Notes under the pieces: model-generated
What the model was told of the DNA's origin: nothing
What the model saw: the letters and a program-made list of their open reading frames with translations, nothing else
Database searches by the model: none
In this document: one piece after another, positions 35,949 through 46,531 of the stretch
Layout: the number at the start of each line of letters is the position of its first letter
Numbering within the stretch: position 1 is the first letter of the stretch
Translations under genes and position numbers: made by a program
Origin: Pedosphaera sp.
GTDB lineage: Bacteria; Verrucomicrobiota; Verrucomicrobiia; Limisphaerales; UBA1096
Length of the DNA: 53,406 nt
Reading direction: 5' to 3'
NCBI GenBank assembly: GCA_022451065.1
Contig: JAKUOU010000025.1
Location: 1 to 53,406, forward strand

Positions 35949-37942
35949 TCCTGGAGGGACATCGGGTGGTTGTTGCGTTGTCTGGTCAACCGATCGGCAA
36001 CATCTTCGAGCGGTTTACCCTGTGCGTCGAGTAGTAGTTCGAAGTGTTTCGCTTGGTCAAGTGGCCCGGCGCTGTGCCACCGCTCGCGGGCAGATTCTAT
36101 TTGACCAGTGCGCTTGGTCAAGGGGGCGGTGTAGTCAAACGGCGTGTCGGCGAACTCCGGATCGGCCATCAGAGCCTTGTGGGCGATATAACGAACGGCG
36201 GAGTAGGAGTCGTTCATCGTTCGGATCAGCCATGGCGCCTGCCAGTTGCCACCAGACACCTTGCGGGCTGGTTCCCAGCCCATGTGCCAGGCGGCGATGG
36301 CGCGCTGGCCGGCGTCACCCTTGAGCAACATCTTGAGAATGGAGGAGACAAGCTTGTCGTCTTTGTCAAACTGCGGCTGCTTGTGGCCGTACCATTTGGC
36401 CAAGTGCCGGCCGGTCCACTCGAGGGTCTGATCGAGGTGGCAAAGGTTGCAGGCGTTGGGGCGGCCGGTTTCCAAATGCGTCTCGACGCTGGGGGAATCG
36501 ATCTGGTGGCTACGGATGCCGCTGAGCAGGCCGTAGGTGGTGTGCGGCATGTGGCAGTTATAGCAAAGGCTGCCGGTGGATTCTGCAGTGTGATGGGTGT
36601 GTGCACTCAGGTTGTCACGGAAATCGTTGTGGCACTGCAGGCACGCCTCGTTGGTCTCCATGCGGGGTGCGAGTTGGTCGTTGTTGTCGAGGTAGCCGTG
36701 CATCGAGTGGCAGGAGAGACAGGACATTTTACCGTTCTGATAACAGGCGGTATCGAGCAGGCCATTATACTCGCGGCCGGTGACGCGTACCATGCCGTCC
36801 GGCCAGAAACGGTCTTTCAACCACCCGTCGCCGGGGTGTGGGTGACCGTGCTTGGAAATGAATGCCTTGGCTTCGCTCTGTTGTCTTGGTTTGGTGCCAG
36901 CAAATGCGCTGGCCTGCACGACTCTTGTGTTGGCTTTAAGTGTATTCCCGGGCAGAAAACGGGATCCATTTTTGAGCCAATCGACTTTGTCGGGGGTGTA
37001 TTGGTAGGAGTGGCATTGGCCGCAGACTTGCGCCGACAATTGGTGGTCAAAAGTCTCTTTACCAGGATTGAGGATCGCATGAACCGACTTGTCGGTGAGG
37101 TGTGTTGAATAGCGATTAGCTGGATTCTGGTAATGGGCAATGTGTTCCTTGGCCGGACCGTGGCAGGCTTCGCATGAGATACCGAGTTCTGCAATCTCAG
37201 AGTTGAAGGTGCGGTTGCGGTTGTCGTTCCCCGGCAGGCCTGCAACCGCGTGGCATTTGATGCAACTGTTGTTCCACTTGGCACCACCAATTGGAAGGTT
37301 CGGGTCGTGCAGAAATGTGTCCTGCACCGGTACCCATTTTTTGTCTGCAATCAACCAGCCGTAAGGGAATGGGTGTTGCATGTTACCATTTAAATCGGAT
37401 GTCCAATATACCTGCAAATGATGTGAGCCGGTGAGCATGCTGATGCGCTGTGAATCCGACTTGATGCCGTTGGCATCGATGGTGTCCTTCCAGAACTCGC
37501 CACCCTTTTGCTCAAGATGAAGCGTTGTTTGGCCAAGCGGCAGCTCTGTGCCATGCCACTTGGCCAGGACCGCCCCCGGCTTGGCCAACTGTGTCATCGT
37601 GCGGTGATAGCTGTTGTGCCAACTGTTGTACTCGGACGGGTGGCAGGCGCGGCAGGTTTGCGAGGAGGTGTACGCGTTACCCGGCGCGGTAATCGGTTCG
37701 ATCTTGGCCTGTGTCGGTGTGGAGGAGAGCAGGGCGAGGCGGGAAGCGTCCTTACTCGAGTCCACCGTGTACTTGACATAACCCAGACCGGCGGTCAGCG
37801 CCAGTGGCAATGCCACCAGGCCGACAACCTGCCGGCGGGTCGCTTGGCCAAGGAAAGGCAGCACCGCGATCATCAACAGGACGACCGGGACGATCACTTC
37901 CAGCCCGGGCGAGTCAATGGTTGACACCGCGCAACTCATCAT
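35945..37942 (-). CDS. Octaheme cytochrome c family protein, membrane-anchored
   Basis: A 665-residue protein with two N-terminal hydrophobic segments (about residues 15-32 and 38-55) followed by a periplasmic multihaem region. I count eight CxxCH sites: CRACH, CIKCH, CEACH, CGQCH, CLSCH, CLQCH, CYNCH and CNLCH, with extra histidines (HNSYHRTM, HTHHT) as candidate distal ligands. The last 130 residues lack haem sites and look like HEAT-type helices (AIAAWHMGWEP, AVRYIAHKALM). Such octahaem proteins in PVC genomes include relatives of hydroxylamine/nitrite-type enzymes but also pure electron carriers; there is no clear catalytic motif here. It is the middle gene of CotH-type giant, cytochrome and small membrane protein. 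Confidence 0.9.
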   Translation of the reverse strand: MMSCAVSTIDSPGLEVIVPVVLLMIAVLPFLGQATRRQVVGLVALPLALTAGLGYVKYTVDSSKDASRLALLSSTPTQAKIEPITAPGNAYTSSQTCRACHPSEYNSWHNSYHRTMTQLAKPGAVLAKWHGTELPLGQTTLHLEQKGGEFWKDTIDANGIKSDSQRISMLTGSHHLQVYWTSDLNGNMQHPFPYGWLIADKKWVPVQDTFLHDPNLPIGGAKWNNSCIKCHAVAGLPGNDNRNRTFNSEIAELGISCEACHGPAKEHIAHYQNPANRYSTHLTDKSVHAILNPGKETFDHQLSAQVCGQCHSYQYTPDKVDWLKNGSRFLPGNTLKANTRVVQASAFAGTKPRQQSEAKAFISKHGHPHPGDGWLKDRFWPDGMVRVTGREYNGLLDTACYQNGKMSCLSCHSMHGYLDNNDQLAPRMETNEACLQCHNDFRDNLSAHTHHTAESTGSLCYNCHMPHTTYGLLSGIRSHQIDSPSVETHLETGRPNACNLCHLDQTLEWTGRHLAKWYGHKQPQFDKDDKLVSSILKMLLKGDAGQRAIAAWHMGWEPARKVSGGNWQAPWLIRTMNDSYSAVRYIAHKALMADPEFADTPFDYTAPLTKRTGQIESARERWHSAGPLDQAKHFELLLDAQGKPLEDVADRLTRQRNNHPMSLQE

Positions 37943-37945
37943 TGG

Positions 37946-40900
37946 TTAGTCGTTTGTCGCCGGGATGGTGATCCGGTAATAGCCGCTGGGCAGCGGTAGA
38001 GGCTCATCGGGAATCCGGTAGGTGACCGTGCGCTTGCCGTCCTCAGCCGGGAAGGCTTGTACTTTGATCCACTCGTCGCCGGCAATGTCAGCGCTGTTCC
38101 ACAGCACATATGTGCGCCCGGACTGCGCCTCGAAAGAGACGACCATCCATCTCTTGTTTCGCTCATGCAGCGTCAGGTCCACTGCCAGCACACTGTTGGC
38201 AGCGTCAGGCCGGGTGCCGGCGAGATATTCCTCGAGATTGGTGTGGCCGTCATTGTCCGTGTCGATTGCGGCGTCGTTGGCGTCGTTGGGATTGAGCCCG
38301 TACTGGTTCTCCCAAAGGTTGGGTAGACCATCCTCGTCCGAATCGTCAAGGATCAGGTTCGCCCGGCCTGGCGTCGCGCTGTTCGGGAAAAAGACGATCG
38401 ACTTGGCACCGTCGGGGTAGCGTCCTTCGGAGGTGCCGCGGGTCTGCTCGCCGAACAGCACCGAGTCGATCACTTTGTCCTTGGTGTCGGTGAGCACGAT
38501 CTCCTCACCACTGCCGCTGAGGCGATAGCCCAGGTGGGTAGGCCCCTCGGAAGGTGAGTTGTCGGCGGTCAGGCGGAGGAACCCGCCGGGGCCGATGAAC
38601 GAGAGCGGCGGCATGATGGTCTTGTCCGTCTGGGCGGGATCATCGCTTAATTTCAATCCGGCGAGCGCGACCGGCAGGCTGGACTTGTTGAACAGTTCCA
38701 GCCAGTCGTCTCCGTTCTCGGGACGGGCCATCCATTCATTGATCACAAGTGACGATATGTTGCCGGTGTCCGCCCCGACGTTGGCCTGGCCGGGGGTGGG
38801 GTTGGTCGGTGACCAGAGGCCAAGGCCATCGGGGTTGCGTCCGATCGATAGGTCTCCGGCCTGAGGGCCAAAGCCGATGGCATCTTGAATCTTGAGTCCC
38901 GGAAAAGATGAATCGATTTCATCGCTTGGCCACCAAAGGGCGATATTTTGGCCGTCGGCGTCGAGCGCAAAGCCGGTGTGCAGCCCGGGCGCTTCCTGCT
39001 GGTCGTCGCACCAGACAATAAGGTGGCCCTTGGGCGGTAGGATGGTTTGTACGGGGAAAAAGAAGGTTGGCTCAAGTGCAACGCCGTCCCCGAGGCCGGC
39101 GCCGCCGAGGTTGATGGCGCGGTTGGTTGGGTTGTACAACTCGATCCAGTCGGGGTTGGTGTCGGCGTGAGTCACCGAGCCACGATTGGCGGCCATCAAC
39201 TCGTTTAGTATGACCCCGTCCGGCAAGCTCTCCACGGTGGCGTGCAGGCTGAGGCCGAAGGCGAGGTCCCGGTCGTTGGTTGAGTATTGGTGCACCTCAA
39301 CCGCGAGGATGTTTTCACCCTGCTTCAGTGATTTTCCGGGGAGAGTGATCTGACCGCTCAGTTCGGCATCGCTCACGGCGCTCAAGGCCCTCGTAGTGTA
39401 ACGGATACTGCCTCGCTCCTTCATGTTCGCTCGGTGGATCTGTTTGCCGTTGAGATAAAACACAGCGCCGTCGTCGATAAGGTAGCGGATTTGCAACTCG
39501 CCGCCCCCGGCCGGCTGGTCGAAGTCGAACACCTTGCGAAAGTAAAACGTGGTGGCCCCCATCTTGAGCGTGGTGGCCATCTTATATTTTTGCCGGCTAG
39601 TAGCGCGTCCAAGGTATGACTTGCCACTTGGCCAGGCAGAGTCGTCGTATTCAGCCTTGCGCCAGGTGGTGCCCAGGTTTTTGCCATCGGCGTTGTATTT
39701 CCACTCGGTGTCCTTTAGGGCAATGAGGTCCTCCGACCTGGAGTGGCCGCCATAGCGGAAACCAGCCTCCGTGTTGGGCAGCGATTTGCGTCCTTTCGAG
39801 TCGATATAGGTCGCCCGCCAATAGTAGGAGCGGCCGAATTTGAGTAGATCAAACGGCACCGGCAACTCGGTCAAGTTCTCCGTCGTCTCGGTCTTGAAGA
39901 CGGGGTAGGTGAACGAACCGTCGGCGGAGCGGATTTCCCAGAGCGTGCTGGCGTGAGTCACTGCCCCGTCACCGCTCTCGAATGCGGAAACCACCATCGA
40001 CGCCGGTGCATAAACAGAGCTTCCACCGGTCAGTTTACGGGCCGAGGGCTGTATGGGAATGCTCATCTTGCCGCATTGCTGGTTGACTTTGGGCTGGCGT
40101 CCTGTTGCGTAAGAAGTGTAGCCGCTCAACCCTATGCGCTTGAGGTTCTCCGGCGTAAGCAGCGTGTTGTTCAGGTAATAAAGGTGCTCCTTGTACTCGG
40201 TGCGGAACGCCTTGAAAAAGGCGTCCTTTACGGTGTGCGTGCCGTGGGTGGTGTTGGAGTTGCCGGCCTCGCCGATGAAGATGGATTTGGTGGTAAAACC
40301 GCTCTGCATGTCGTTGTCAAAGTCCCACGGCAGCATGGCCCACCGGCCATCGGCACGGCGCCAAAAGTAAAAGTTGTGTACCGTGTCATCCCAGGTGCCC
40401 ATCCAGTTGCGCACGGCGATGTAGCTCATCAGGGACTCCATGTCCCAGTTTTCCTCGAACCATTTCTTTAGGCGGGTGCGGTTGCTCCTGTTCTTGGCCA
40501 AGCCATCAATCATTTCCTGGAGTTCGGTATGACCTTTCCAGTCCTGATTCTTCGAGGAGTAAATCCACTCGTAACGTTGCAGCGACGACCATCCTGCACT
40601 GCTGCCCAGTTTGCCACCATCGCCCCGGCCGTACGGGCCGAGGTTTTGCAGGATGCCGCTCGACTTGAAGATATGCCCGTTGGGTTCAATCTCGGTTCCG
40701 GGGTTTCGGCGGGCCTGATCTTCGTGGTATTTTTCCAGCATTCGGTCGTTGTGATCCTCGATCATGAGTCGCCTCATTTTGCGCTTGTTGATGGCGACAT
40801 CGACCCACTCGGTGTGCGAGGTGGGCAGGCCAAGCTCGCGGTACAGCGTGTGACCGGCCACGGTCACGTTGTCTTTGTCCATGAACAACAAGTCGCTCTG

Positions 40901-43342
40901 GCCGTCAAACTGGTTGTAGCGCGGCAGCCGAACCTTCCACGAGTTGCGGCCGGAGTTACGGCGGAAGAAGCTGCCGTTCCAGCGACAGTAAACATCTCGC
41001 ACTTCACCATTGTACACCAGGATGCCGTGTACGGTGTCGTTCCAGGGGCCGCGCGGTTTGATGTTTTTGGCTGGTCGGTAGCCGCTGCGTGGATTGGCCG
41101 CCGCGTTCTTGGAAAGTTGGCTGATGCTTTTTCTTGAAACCATTAGTTCGAAATATTTTCTGGTGTCAGTAAACCTGGGCATCACGAAATAGAGATGCCA
41201 CTGGTAAGGATCGCTTTTACGTGGGGAGATCTTTTCTTGGCCCATGCCGAGGTCGGCCGAGATTCGGTAGCGCACCAGCGTCCGGTCCGGCTTCTTGGGC
41301 AGAGTATGCGTCCAGATGCCGTTCTCCAGTTTCATGTCGCGCTTGGCTACGGTTTCGCCCTCCTTCTCAAGGTGGTCGTAAAAGTATTCGAGTGTTACGT
41401 TGTTTAGCGTTTCGTTGTTGGAAAACCTGGCCTCGATTGTAACAGTGTCCAGTTTGCCGATCAGGGTGTTTCCTTTTTTGTTGACCGCGCGGATGGAGGT
41501 GACGATGGGCGCCGGCATCGCTCGCTCGCGCGCGATGTGGTTCGGTCGGCCCGGCGTGGCATTTTTCTCGAGCGGCGAGGCGACCCAGTTGGCAGGGTCG
41601 CCGCCTGGCAGCGAGAAGTTGATTCGCTCCAGTGACCTGCCGCGGTACTGGTACTGCATCGGGTCGATGCCGGTCCATTTTGGCCCTGCACCGATCGAGT
41701 CTGCGCCCATGGGCCAGGGAAACAGGGCAGAGTAACGGACGCTGTCCTCGGCGTTGCCACCGTCGTTTTCCACGCTGACCTGCTCGCCGTTATTGCTTAG
41801 AACGCCCTCGTATGGGCCCAGCACTGTCACGCCAGCTAGACGATACTCCTTGATGGAGGCTAGGCGCTTGGGATTCTTCGCCACGATCAAAAAGTCACCG
41901 CTCTCGACTTTCGTCCCCGCTGGGAAGGCGTAGTCGATGCCGCCGCTGATCCGCCAGTTGTCCAGCGCCACCGTTTCCCGGCTGAAGTTGTGCAACTCGA
42001 TGAACTCGTGAACATCCTCCGACAAGTCGAGCAGCGGTTGGCCGCTCCGGTTAAATTCAGGTTCCTCGACCGGGTGGTACATGATCTCGGAGATCACGAT
42101 ACGCGGCGGTGGAGGCGCATTGGCATTCACGTGGTAAAACCAGCCAAGTGGCAGGAATGTTTTCTTGAACGGATTTGTGCCTGTGATGTTGTGGTGTACG
42201 TCCCATGAGATTTTCACCTCGGCGCCCGGTGCTTGGCCAAGCACAAACCGATAGTGACTGTCACTGATCTTCGTCAGGCTTTTCGCTGGCGTGCCGTTAA
42301 TCAGAAGGTCATCTGCGTCCACCCCTCTGACCGGCATGCTGAACTCCACCTCGACCATGTCGAGTGACTTTACCGTCAACCCGGCCGGCGGGTTGGTTCG
42401 CCTCACGTACGGCGGATTGTTATCGGCATGCGTGTACGTCCAGCGATTGCCATTGGCGGTTTCTAGGAAGGTGTTGGGAGTCTGGGCCTGGTCGGTGATG
42501 CCGTGATTCTTCGCCCAGGTGAGGTTCACCTTGCCCTGGGGCAGGCCGGCGAGTTGAAACACCCACGTCCGGCCGTTGCCCTCGACCGACTGCGCCGACT
42601 GGCCGTTCGCCATTAGGTCGGTGGCATCAACGCCGTTCACCGGCTCGCTGAAGGTAACACTAATTTGACCCAGATTTGATGCCAGGCCGCTTGGCGGGTC
42701 AACCGCCTCCACTTTAGGCGGGACACTTTCGACTGAGATCGCCGTTAGGCGGGCATCGAACAACACGTCCGTGCTGGTGCGCCGCAGGTTGAGCACGATC
42801 ACCGCGATTGTGTTTTCGCCATCGACCAAAATCTCATCCAGGTTTTTCAGCGCGTAATTGCGAAAGCGCAACGGCTCGGACGCCGCCTTGGAGGCGGCCG
42901 AGTTGTACTTTGGCTTTTCTATATCGACATTGTGCCGCGCCACTTCGGTCCCGTTGATGTAGGCCACAAACCCGTCGTCCACCTTAGCACGCAGCGTCAT
43001 CGAGGTGATCGTGTCCGGGTCGGGGGCATCGAACGTGCGCCGGAGAAAAAACGAGGAGTAGCGGCTCTTCATGTCGTCCAGCACGGTCCCGCCTGTGACA
43101 TTCTCGCCGAAGAAAACCGGTGTTGGGGCGGACTCCCATTCCGAGTCGTCATGGTTGGGCTTGAGCCAGGCCCAGTAGTCCGGGCGGGTGGGAGTCTTAT
43201 TGCCGCGCCACATTTTCCACGTTGATTTGTAATCAATGAGCGTTACCGCCTGACCCAGTGGGGTAGCGAGCAACAGTGCCAGCGGTAATGCCCACAGGCG
43301 CACAAAGCATGGCCCAGAGCTCTGCTGTCGGATTGCATGCAT
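37946..43342 (-). CDS. Giant secreted CotH-kinase / lamin-tail domain protein
   Basis: About 1798 residues from the ATG at 43342, whose product has a signal peptide ending LALLLATPLGQAV; a TTG-started frame could extend upstream to 43417, which I reject. After a beta-sandwich with FVAYINGTEVARHN come two Ig-like domains, a lamin-tail-like domain (IVISEIMYHP), then a CotH kinase-like domain: RWNGSFFRRNSG, TEWVDVAINKRKMRRLMIED and the motif LPWDFDNDM. Further C-terminal are another FYLNGKQIHRANM sandwich, two lamin-tail domains (VILNELMAANRGS, LVINEWMARPENGD) and a calcium-type DTDNDGHTNLEEYLAGTRPD tail. The family is common in PVC bacteria and thought to be surface-exposed; a protein-kinase-like phosphorylation role is known only from spore CotH. 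It is cotranscribed with the octaheme cytochrome. Confidence 0.87.
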   Translation of the reverse strand: MHAIRQQSSGPCFVRLWALPLALLLATPLGQAVTLIDYKSTWKMWRGNKTPTRPDYWAWLKPNHDDSEWESAPTPVFFGENVTGGTVLDDMKSRYSSFFLRRTFDAPDPDTITSMTLRAKVDDGFVAYINGTEVARHNVDIEKPKYNSAASKAASEPLRFRNYALKNLDEILVDGENTIAVIVLNLRRTSTDVLFDARLTAISVESVPPKVEAVDPPSGLASNLGQISVTFSEPVNGVDATDLMANGQSAQSVEGNGRTWVFQLAGLPQGKVNLTWAKNHGITDQAQTPNTFLETANGNRWTYTHADNNPPYVRRTNPPAGLTVKSLDMVEVEFSMPVRGVDADDLLINGTPAKSLTKISDSHYRFVLGQAPGAEVKISWDVHHNITGTNPFKKTFLPLGWFYHVNANAPPPPRIVISEIMYHPVEEPEFNRSGQPLLDLSEDVHEFIELHNFSRETVALDNWRISGGIDYAFPAGTKVESGDFLIVAKNPKRLASIKEYRLAGVTVLGPYEGVLSNNGEQVSVENDGGNAEDSVRYSALFPWPMGADSIGAGPKWTGIDPMQYQYRGRSLERINFSLPGGDPANWVASPLEKNATPGRPNHIARERAMPAPIVTSIRAVNKKGNTLIGKLDTVTIEARFSNNETLNNVTLEYFYDHLEKEGETVAKRDMKLENGIWTHTLPKKPDRTLVRYRISADLGMGQEKISPRKSDPYQWHLYFVMPRFTDTRKYFELMVSRKSISQLSKNAAANPRSGYRPAKNIKPRGPWNDTVHGILVYNGEVRDVYCRWNGSFFRRNSGRNSWKVRLPRYNQFDGQSDLLFMDKDNVTVAGHTLYRELGLPTSHTEWVDVAINKRKMRRLMIEDHNDRMLEKYHEDQARRNPGTEIEPNGHIFKSSGILQNLGPYGRGDGGKLGSSAGWSSLQRYEWIYSSKNQDWKGHTELQEMIDGLAKNRSNRTRLKKWFEENWDMESLMSYIAVRNWMGTWDDTVHNFYFWRRADGRWAMLPWDFDNDMQSGFTTKSIFIGEAGNSNTTHGTHTVKDAFFKAFRTEYKEHLYYLNNTLLTPENLKRIGLSGYTSYATGRQPKVNQQCGKMSIPIQPSARKLTGGSSVYAPASMVVSAFESGDGAVTHASTLWEIRSADGSFTYPVFKTETTENLTELPVPFDLLKFGRSYYWRATYIDSKGRKSLPNTEAGFRYGGHSRSEDLIALKDTEWKYNADGKNLGTTWRKAEYDDSAWPSGKSYLGRATSRQKYKMATTLKMGATTFYFRKVFDFDQPAGGGELQIRYLIDDGAVFYLNGKQIHRANMKERGSIRYTTRALSAVSDAELSGQITLPGKSLKQGENILAVEVHQYSTNDRDLAFGLSLHATVESLPDGVILNELMAANRGSVTHADTNPDWIELYNPTNRAINLGGAGLGDGVALEPTFFFPVQTILPPKGHLIVWCDDQQEAPGLHTGFALDADGQNIALWWPSDEIDSSFPGLKIQDAIGFGPQAGDLSIGRNPDGLGLWSPTNPTPGQANVGADTGNISSLVINEWMARPENGDDWLELFNKSSLPVALAGLKLSDDPAQTDKTIMPPLSFIGPGGFLRLTADNSPSEGPTHLGYRLSGSGEEIVLTDTKDKVIDSVLFGEQTRGTSEGRYPDGAKSIVFFPNSATPGRANLILDDSDEDGLPNLWENQYGLNPNDANDAAIDTDNDGHTNLEEYLAGTRPDAANSVLAVDLTLHERNKRWMVVSFEAQSGRTYVLWNSADIAGDEWIKVQAFPAEDGKRTVTYRIPDEPLPLPSGYYRITIPATND

Positions 43343-43463
43343 GTTGATCACGTGCAGGGAACGTACCCAAGATGGTTCAGTTTTCAATGCTGCAACTGTA
43401 TAACTGTATGATTGCAATCATGACCGAGCGCGCCTAGCTTTCGGTCAGGGGAGCGGACTGGAG

Positions 43464-46376
43464 ATGCGACTTGTAGCAACCATGGCGGCCTCGCTGTTGT
43501 CGGGCGTGCTTGGCCAAGCGGCACAGCCGGAACAGGGCGGGCGCTGGCCGTTTACGCCGGTTGGTCGTGTTGTTCCTCCGGAGGTCACGCGGACCAATTG
43601 GGTCAGCAATCCGGTGGATGCCTTTATTCTCTCTAAACTCGAGGCCAATGGGATTGCACCTGCGCGCTTGGCCAAGCGTCGTACGCTGGTTCGCCGGTTA
43701 TATTTTGATCTGCTTGGCTTGCCTCCGGAGTCGGACGTCGCCGACGCATTTATCGACGATCCCAGCCCGCTCGCCTATGAGCGCCTAGTCGATCGGCTGC
43801 TCAACGATCCGCGTTACGGCGAACGCTGGGCGCGCTACTGGCTCGACCTCGCACGTTACGCCGACACTGCCGGCTACGAGGGCGACCCTGACATGCCGCA
43901 TGCATGGCGCTACCGCGACTATGTCATCGACTCGCTCAACCGCGACAAGCCGTACGACCGGTTCATCCTTGAACAGATCGCGGGTGACGAGTTCAACGAG
44001 ATCATGGGCGCGGGAGAGCTGCCCGGCATGGATGCGGAGCGCACCGTCGCGCTGACGTTTTTGCGGCTCGCGCCGTTCACCGAGCCGCGCGGCGATCGGT
44101 CACGCCATGAACTGCTCAGCGAGATGACCTCGACGGTCAGCTCGGTTTTTCTCGGGCTCACCATGGGCTGCGCGCAGTGCCACGACCACAAGTATGACGC
44201 CATTCCGATTGACGACTTCTACCGCATGCAGGCGTTCTTCTCGACGGTGCAACTTCCACCTCCTGAGCGCGGCGACGGCTTCCAGATCGGCGGTCCGATG
44301 CCGGCCGGTTTTTATCGGTCGAACGAGTCGTCACTCATCGAGTCCACACGCAAAACATTGGAGAGCGAAGTTGGCGAAGCGAAGCAGCAGTTGGCTGACC
44401 TGACGAGGAAACTCGAGTCGCGCATCGGCAAACTCAACGCTGGTTTCGGTCTGCAGGCGTACGGTGGCGGTCTGGACAACGACTATGTTTTCGACACGGC
44501 AAATGTCAGTGACAGCAAACTACACTTCACGGTGGCGACGGCGAACGACCGAGAGTGGTCGTTCTTCACCGATGGCGTGCCGGCCAGGGAGTTGAACAAG
44601 AAAAGTGGCGGCAACAAAGGCAAATGGTACGCCGACATCCCGAAGCCGGAGTACATCAGTATCGGTGACTACACCGCGGGCACCGGCCAGCCCAGGGACG
44701 CGGGCCACAAGGGCGCATTTGCTGAGGTGCTGATTTACGATCGTCCCCTGGATGGGGGCGAAATCGCTGCACTCTCCGCCTACGTCAAGACCAAGTACAG
44801 TGGCCAGGGGAGCACGCCCGCGCCGCCGACCGATGGGCTGCGCTTCTGGCTCGACGCTGCAGACCTCGACGCCAACGCAGAGACCCCGAATCCTGGCGAT
44901 GGCTCCCGCGTCGGTGTCTGGGTTGATAAAGTGACGAAGACCGCGCTTGGCCAGGCGGAAGTCAGTCGGCAGCCCAGGCTCATGCGCCTTGGCCAAGCGC
45001 CGGCGCTGATGTTTGAAAAGAGTTTCCTCAAGGCCGGCATCGCGCGGGGTGGATCGGCGAAATTCCTCGAAGACCAGGCCGGTTCGATCGTCGTGGTTTT
45101 CTCTGCCGAGCACACCGGCGAAGGATACGGTTTCGAGGTTGGTGGCGGTGGCGCGATGCTCGCAACATTCATCAACCCCGCCGCGTCGAGCAGTCACAAA
45201 CTGCGCGACACCATTTACGACCACACCAACGATCTGTTCACCAAGAACGAACGTGATCTGTTTTACCGGCTGGAAAACCGCGAGCGCTTCGTGAAGCAGC
45301 ACCTCAAGCGGCTCAAGCCAGTCGCCATGTCGTTACGCCACTCGTTTGGGCCGCCGTATGAACCGGGTGTGCCGGTCACCACTGTCAAGTTGCGCGGCGA
45401 ATACGACAACCATGGCCCAGTGGTTAAGGCTGGTTTCCCGAGCATCGTCACCGGCCACAATAAACCGGCGGCCATCCGGCTCGACCCGTTCAAGCGCTGG
45501 CCGACTCGCAGCCGGCGAATGGCGCTGGCTAAGTGGATCGCCAGCCGGGACAACCCGCTCACCGCGCGTGTGATGATGAATCGCCTGTGGTACCGCCACT
45601 TCGGCCGCGGCATCGTCAGGACGCCGAGCGATTTTGGCAAACTCAGCGGTGGCGCGACGCATCCCCGGCTGCTTGACTGGCTGGCAGGGCGCTTTGTCGA
45701 CAGCGGCTGGAGCCTCAAGGCGATGCATCGGCTGCTCGTCACCTCCAGCACCTATCGCCAGTCGTCGTTGGTGGAAAATGCAGCGGCCGAGATGGTCGAT
45801 CCGTTGAACGATATGTGGTGGCGCTATGAACAACGGCGGCTCGACGCCGAGGCGATCCGCGACAGCGTGCTGGCGGTGAGCGGCCGGTTGAACCCGGAGC
45901 TATATGGCCTGCCGATCTTTCCTCCGTTACCGGGCGACATCGCCGAGACGGTGAAATATTCAGAGAACAAGTGGGACACGCAGCTAGACCAGGCTGGCCG
46001 TAAGCGCAGCATCTACATCTACCAGCAGCGCACTCTGAATATGCCGTTCATGCAGGCATTCGACTCGACCGTGTGCGACGAGTCGCGGCCGCGCCGCCGC
46101 ACCTCCGTCACGCCGCTTCAGGCGTTGTCGCTGTTCAACGGCGACTTCGTGAACGAGGAAGCTGCCGCTCTGGCCAAGCGCATTCGACGCGAGGCTGGCG
46201 ACAGTGTGCCGGAGCAGATCCGCCTGGCCTATCGATATACGCTGAGCCGTTCGCCCAGTGCGGAGGAAGCCAGCCGCTTTGGGAAAATTTTCGCCCAGGC
46301 AGACAATCCGGCCGATGCCATCAACGGCTTCTGCCGAGTCCTTTTCAACACCAACGAGTTCGTTTACATCGATTAA
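43464..46376 (+). CDS. DUF1549/DUF1553 (PSD1-type) secreted protein with LamG-like insert
   Basis: A 970-residue secreted protein of the planctomycete-type DUF1549-DUF1553 group. Signal peptide MRLVATMAASLLSGVLGQAAQ has an exact CTTGGCCAAGCG word at its cleavage site. DUF1549 begins NPVDAFILSKLEANGI and contains the GCAQCHDHKYDAI motif (CxxCHDHK, haem-like). DUF1553 follows with NPLTARVMMNRLWYRHFG, the GWSLKAMHRLLVTSSTYRQ block and SLFNGDFVNEEA, ending NTNEFVYID. Between them (about 330-600) lies an insert resembling a LamG/concanavalin module (FAEVLIYDRPLDGGEIAALS). Such proteins occur in pairs with DUF1501 proteins; here a ferredoxin gene separates them. Function is unknown. Divergent from the CotH-type giant. 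Confidence 0.93.
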   Translation: MRLVATMAASLLSGVLGQAAQPEQGGRWPFTPVGRVVPPEVTRTNWVSNPVDAFILSKLEANGIAPARLAKRRTLVRRLYFDLLGLPPESDVADAFIDDPSPLAYERLVDRLLNDPRYGERWARYWLDLARYADTAGYEGDPDMPHAWRYRDYVIDSLNRDKPYDRFILEQIAGDEFNEIMGAGELPGMDAERTVALTFLRLAPFTEPRGDRSRHELLSEMTSTVSSVFLGLTMGCAQCHDHKYDAIPIDDFYRMQAFFSTVQLPPPERGDGFQIGGPMPAGFYRSNESSLIESTRKTLESEVGEAKQQLADLTRKLESRIGKLNAGFGLQAYGGGLDNDYVFDTANVSDSKLHFTVATANDREWSFFTDGVPARELNKKSGGNKGKWYADIPKPEYISIGDYTAGTGQPRDAGHKGAFAEVLIYDRPLDGGEIAALSAYVKTKYSGQGSTPAPPTDGLRFWLDAADLDANAETPNPGDGSRVGVWVDKVTKTALGQAEVSRQPRLMRLGQAPALMFEKSFLKAGIARGGSAKFLEDQAGSIVVVFSAEHTGEGYGFEVGGGGAMLATFINPAASSSHKLRDTIYDHTNDLFTKNERDLFYRLENRERFVKQHLKRLKPVAMSLRHSFGPPYEPGVPVTTVKLRGEYDNHGPVVKAGFPSIVTGHNKPAAIRLDPFKRWPTRSRRMALAKWIASRDNPLTARVMMNRLWYRHFGRGIVRTPSDFGKLSGGATHPRLLDWLAGRFVDSGWSLKAMHRLLVTSSTYRQSSLVENAAAEMVDPLNDMWWRYEQRRLDAEAIRDSVLAVSGRLNPELYGLPIFPPLPGDIAETVKYSENKWDTQLDQAGRKRSIYIYQQRTLNMPFMQAFDSTVCDESRPRRRTSVTPLQALSLFNGDFVNEEAAALAKRIRREAGDSVPEQIRLAYRYTLSRSPSAEEASRFGKIFAQADNPADAINGFCRVLFNTNEFVYID

Positions 46377-46531
46377 CGGCTTGGGCAAAGGGAAGGGTAA
46401 AGTGATAATGAGACCCGTTCGCAATCCTAAATGATTGCTTGTTGGGAATTCAAAAGCAATCCAAACTTCGCGCTTTGGCGTAGCCATCGTTAAAGCTTTG
46501 GTGCAGCCATTGTTAAGGAAGAAAGAATATC

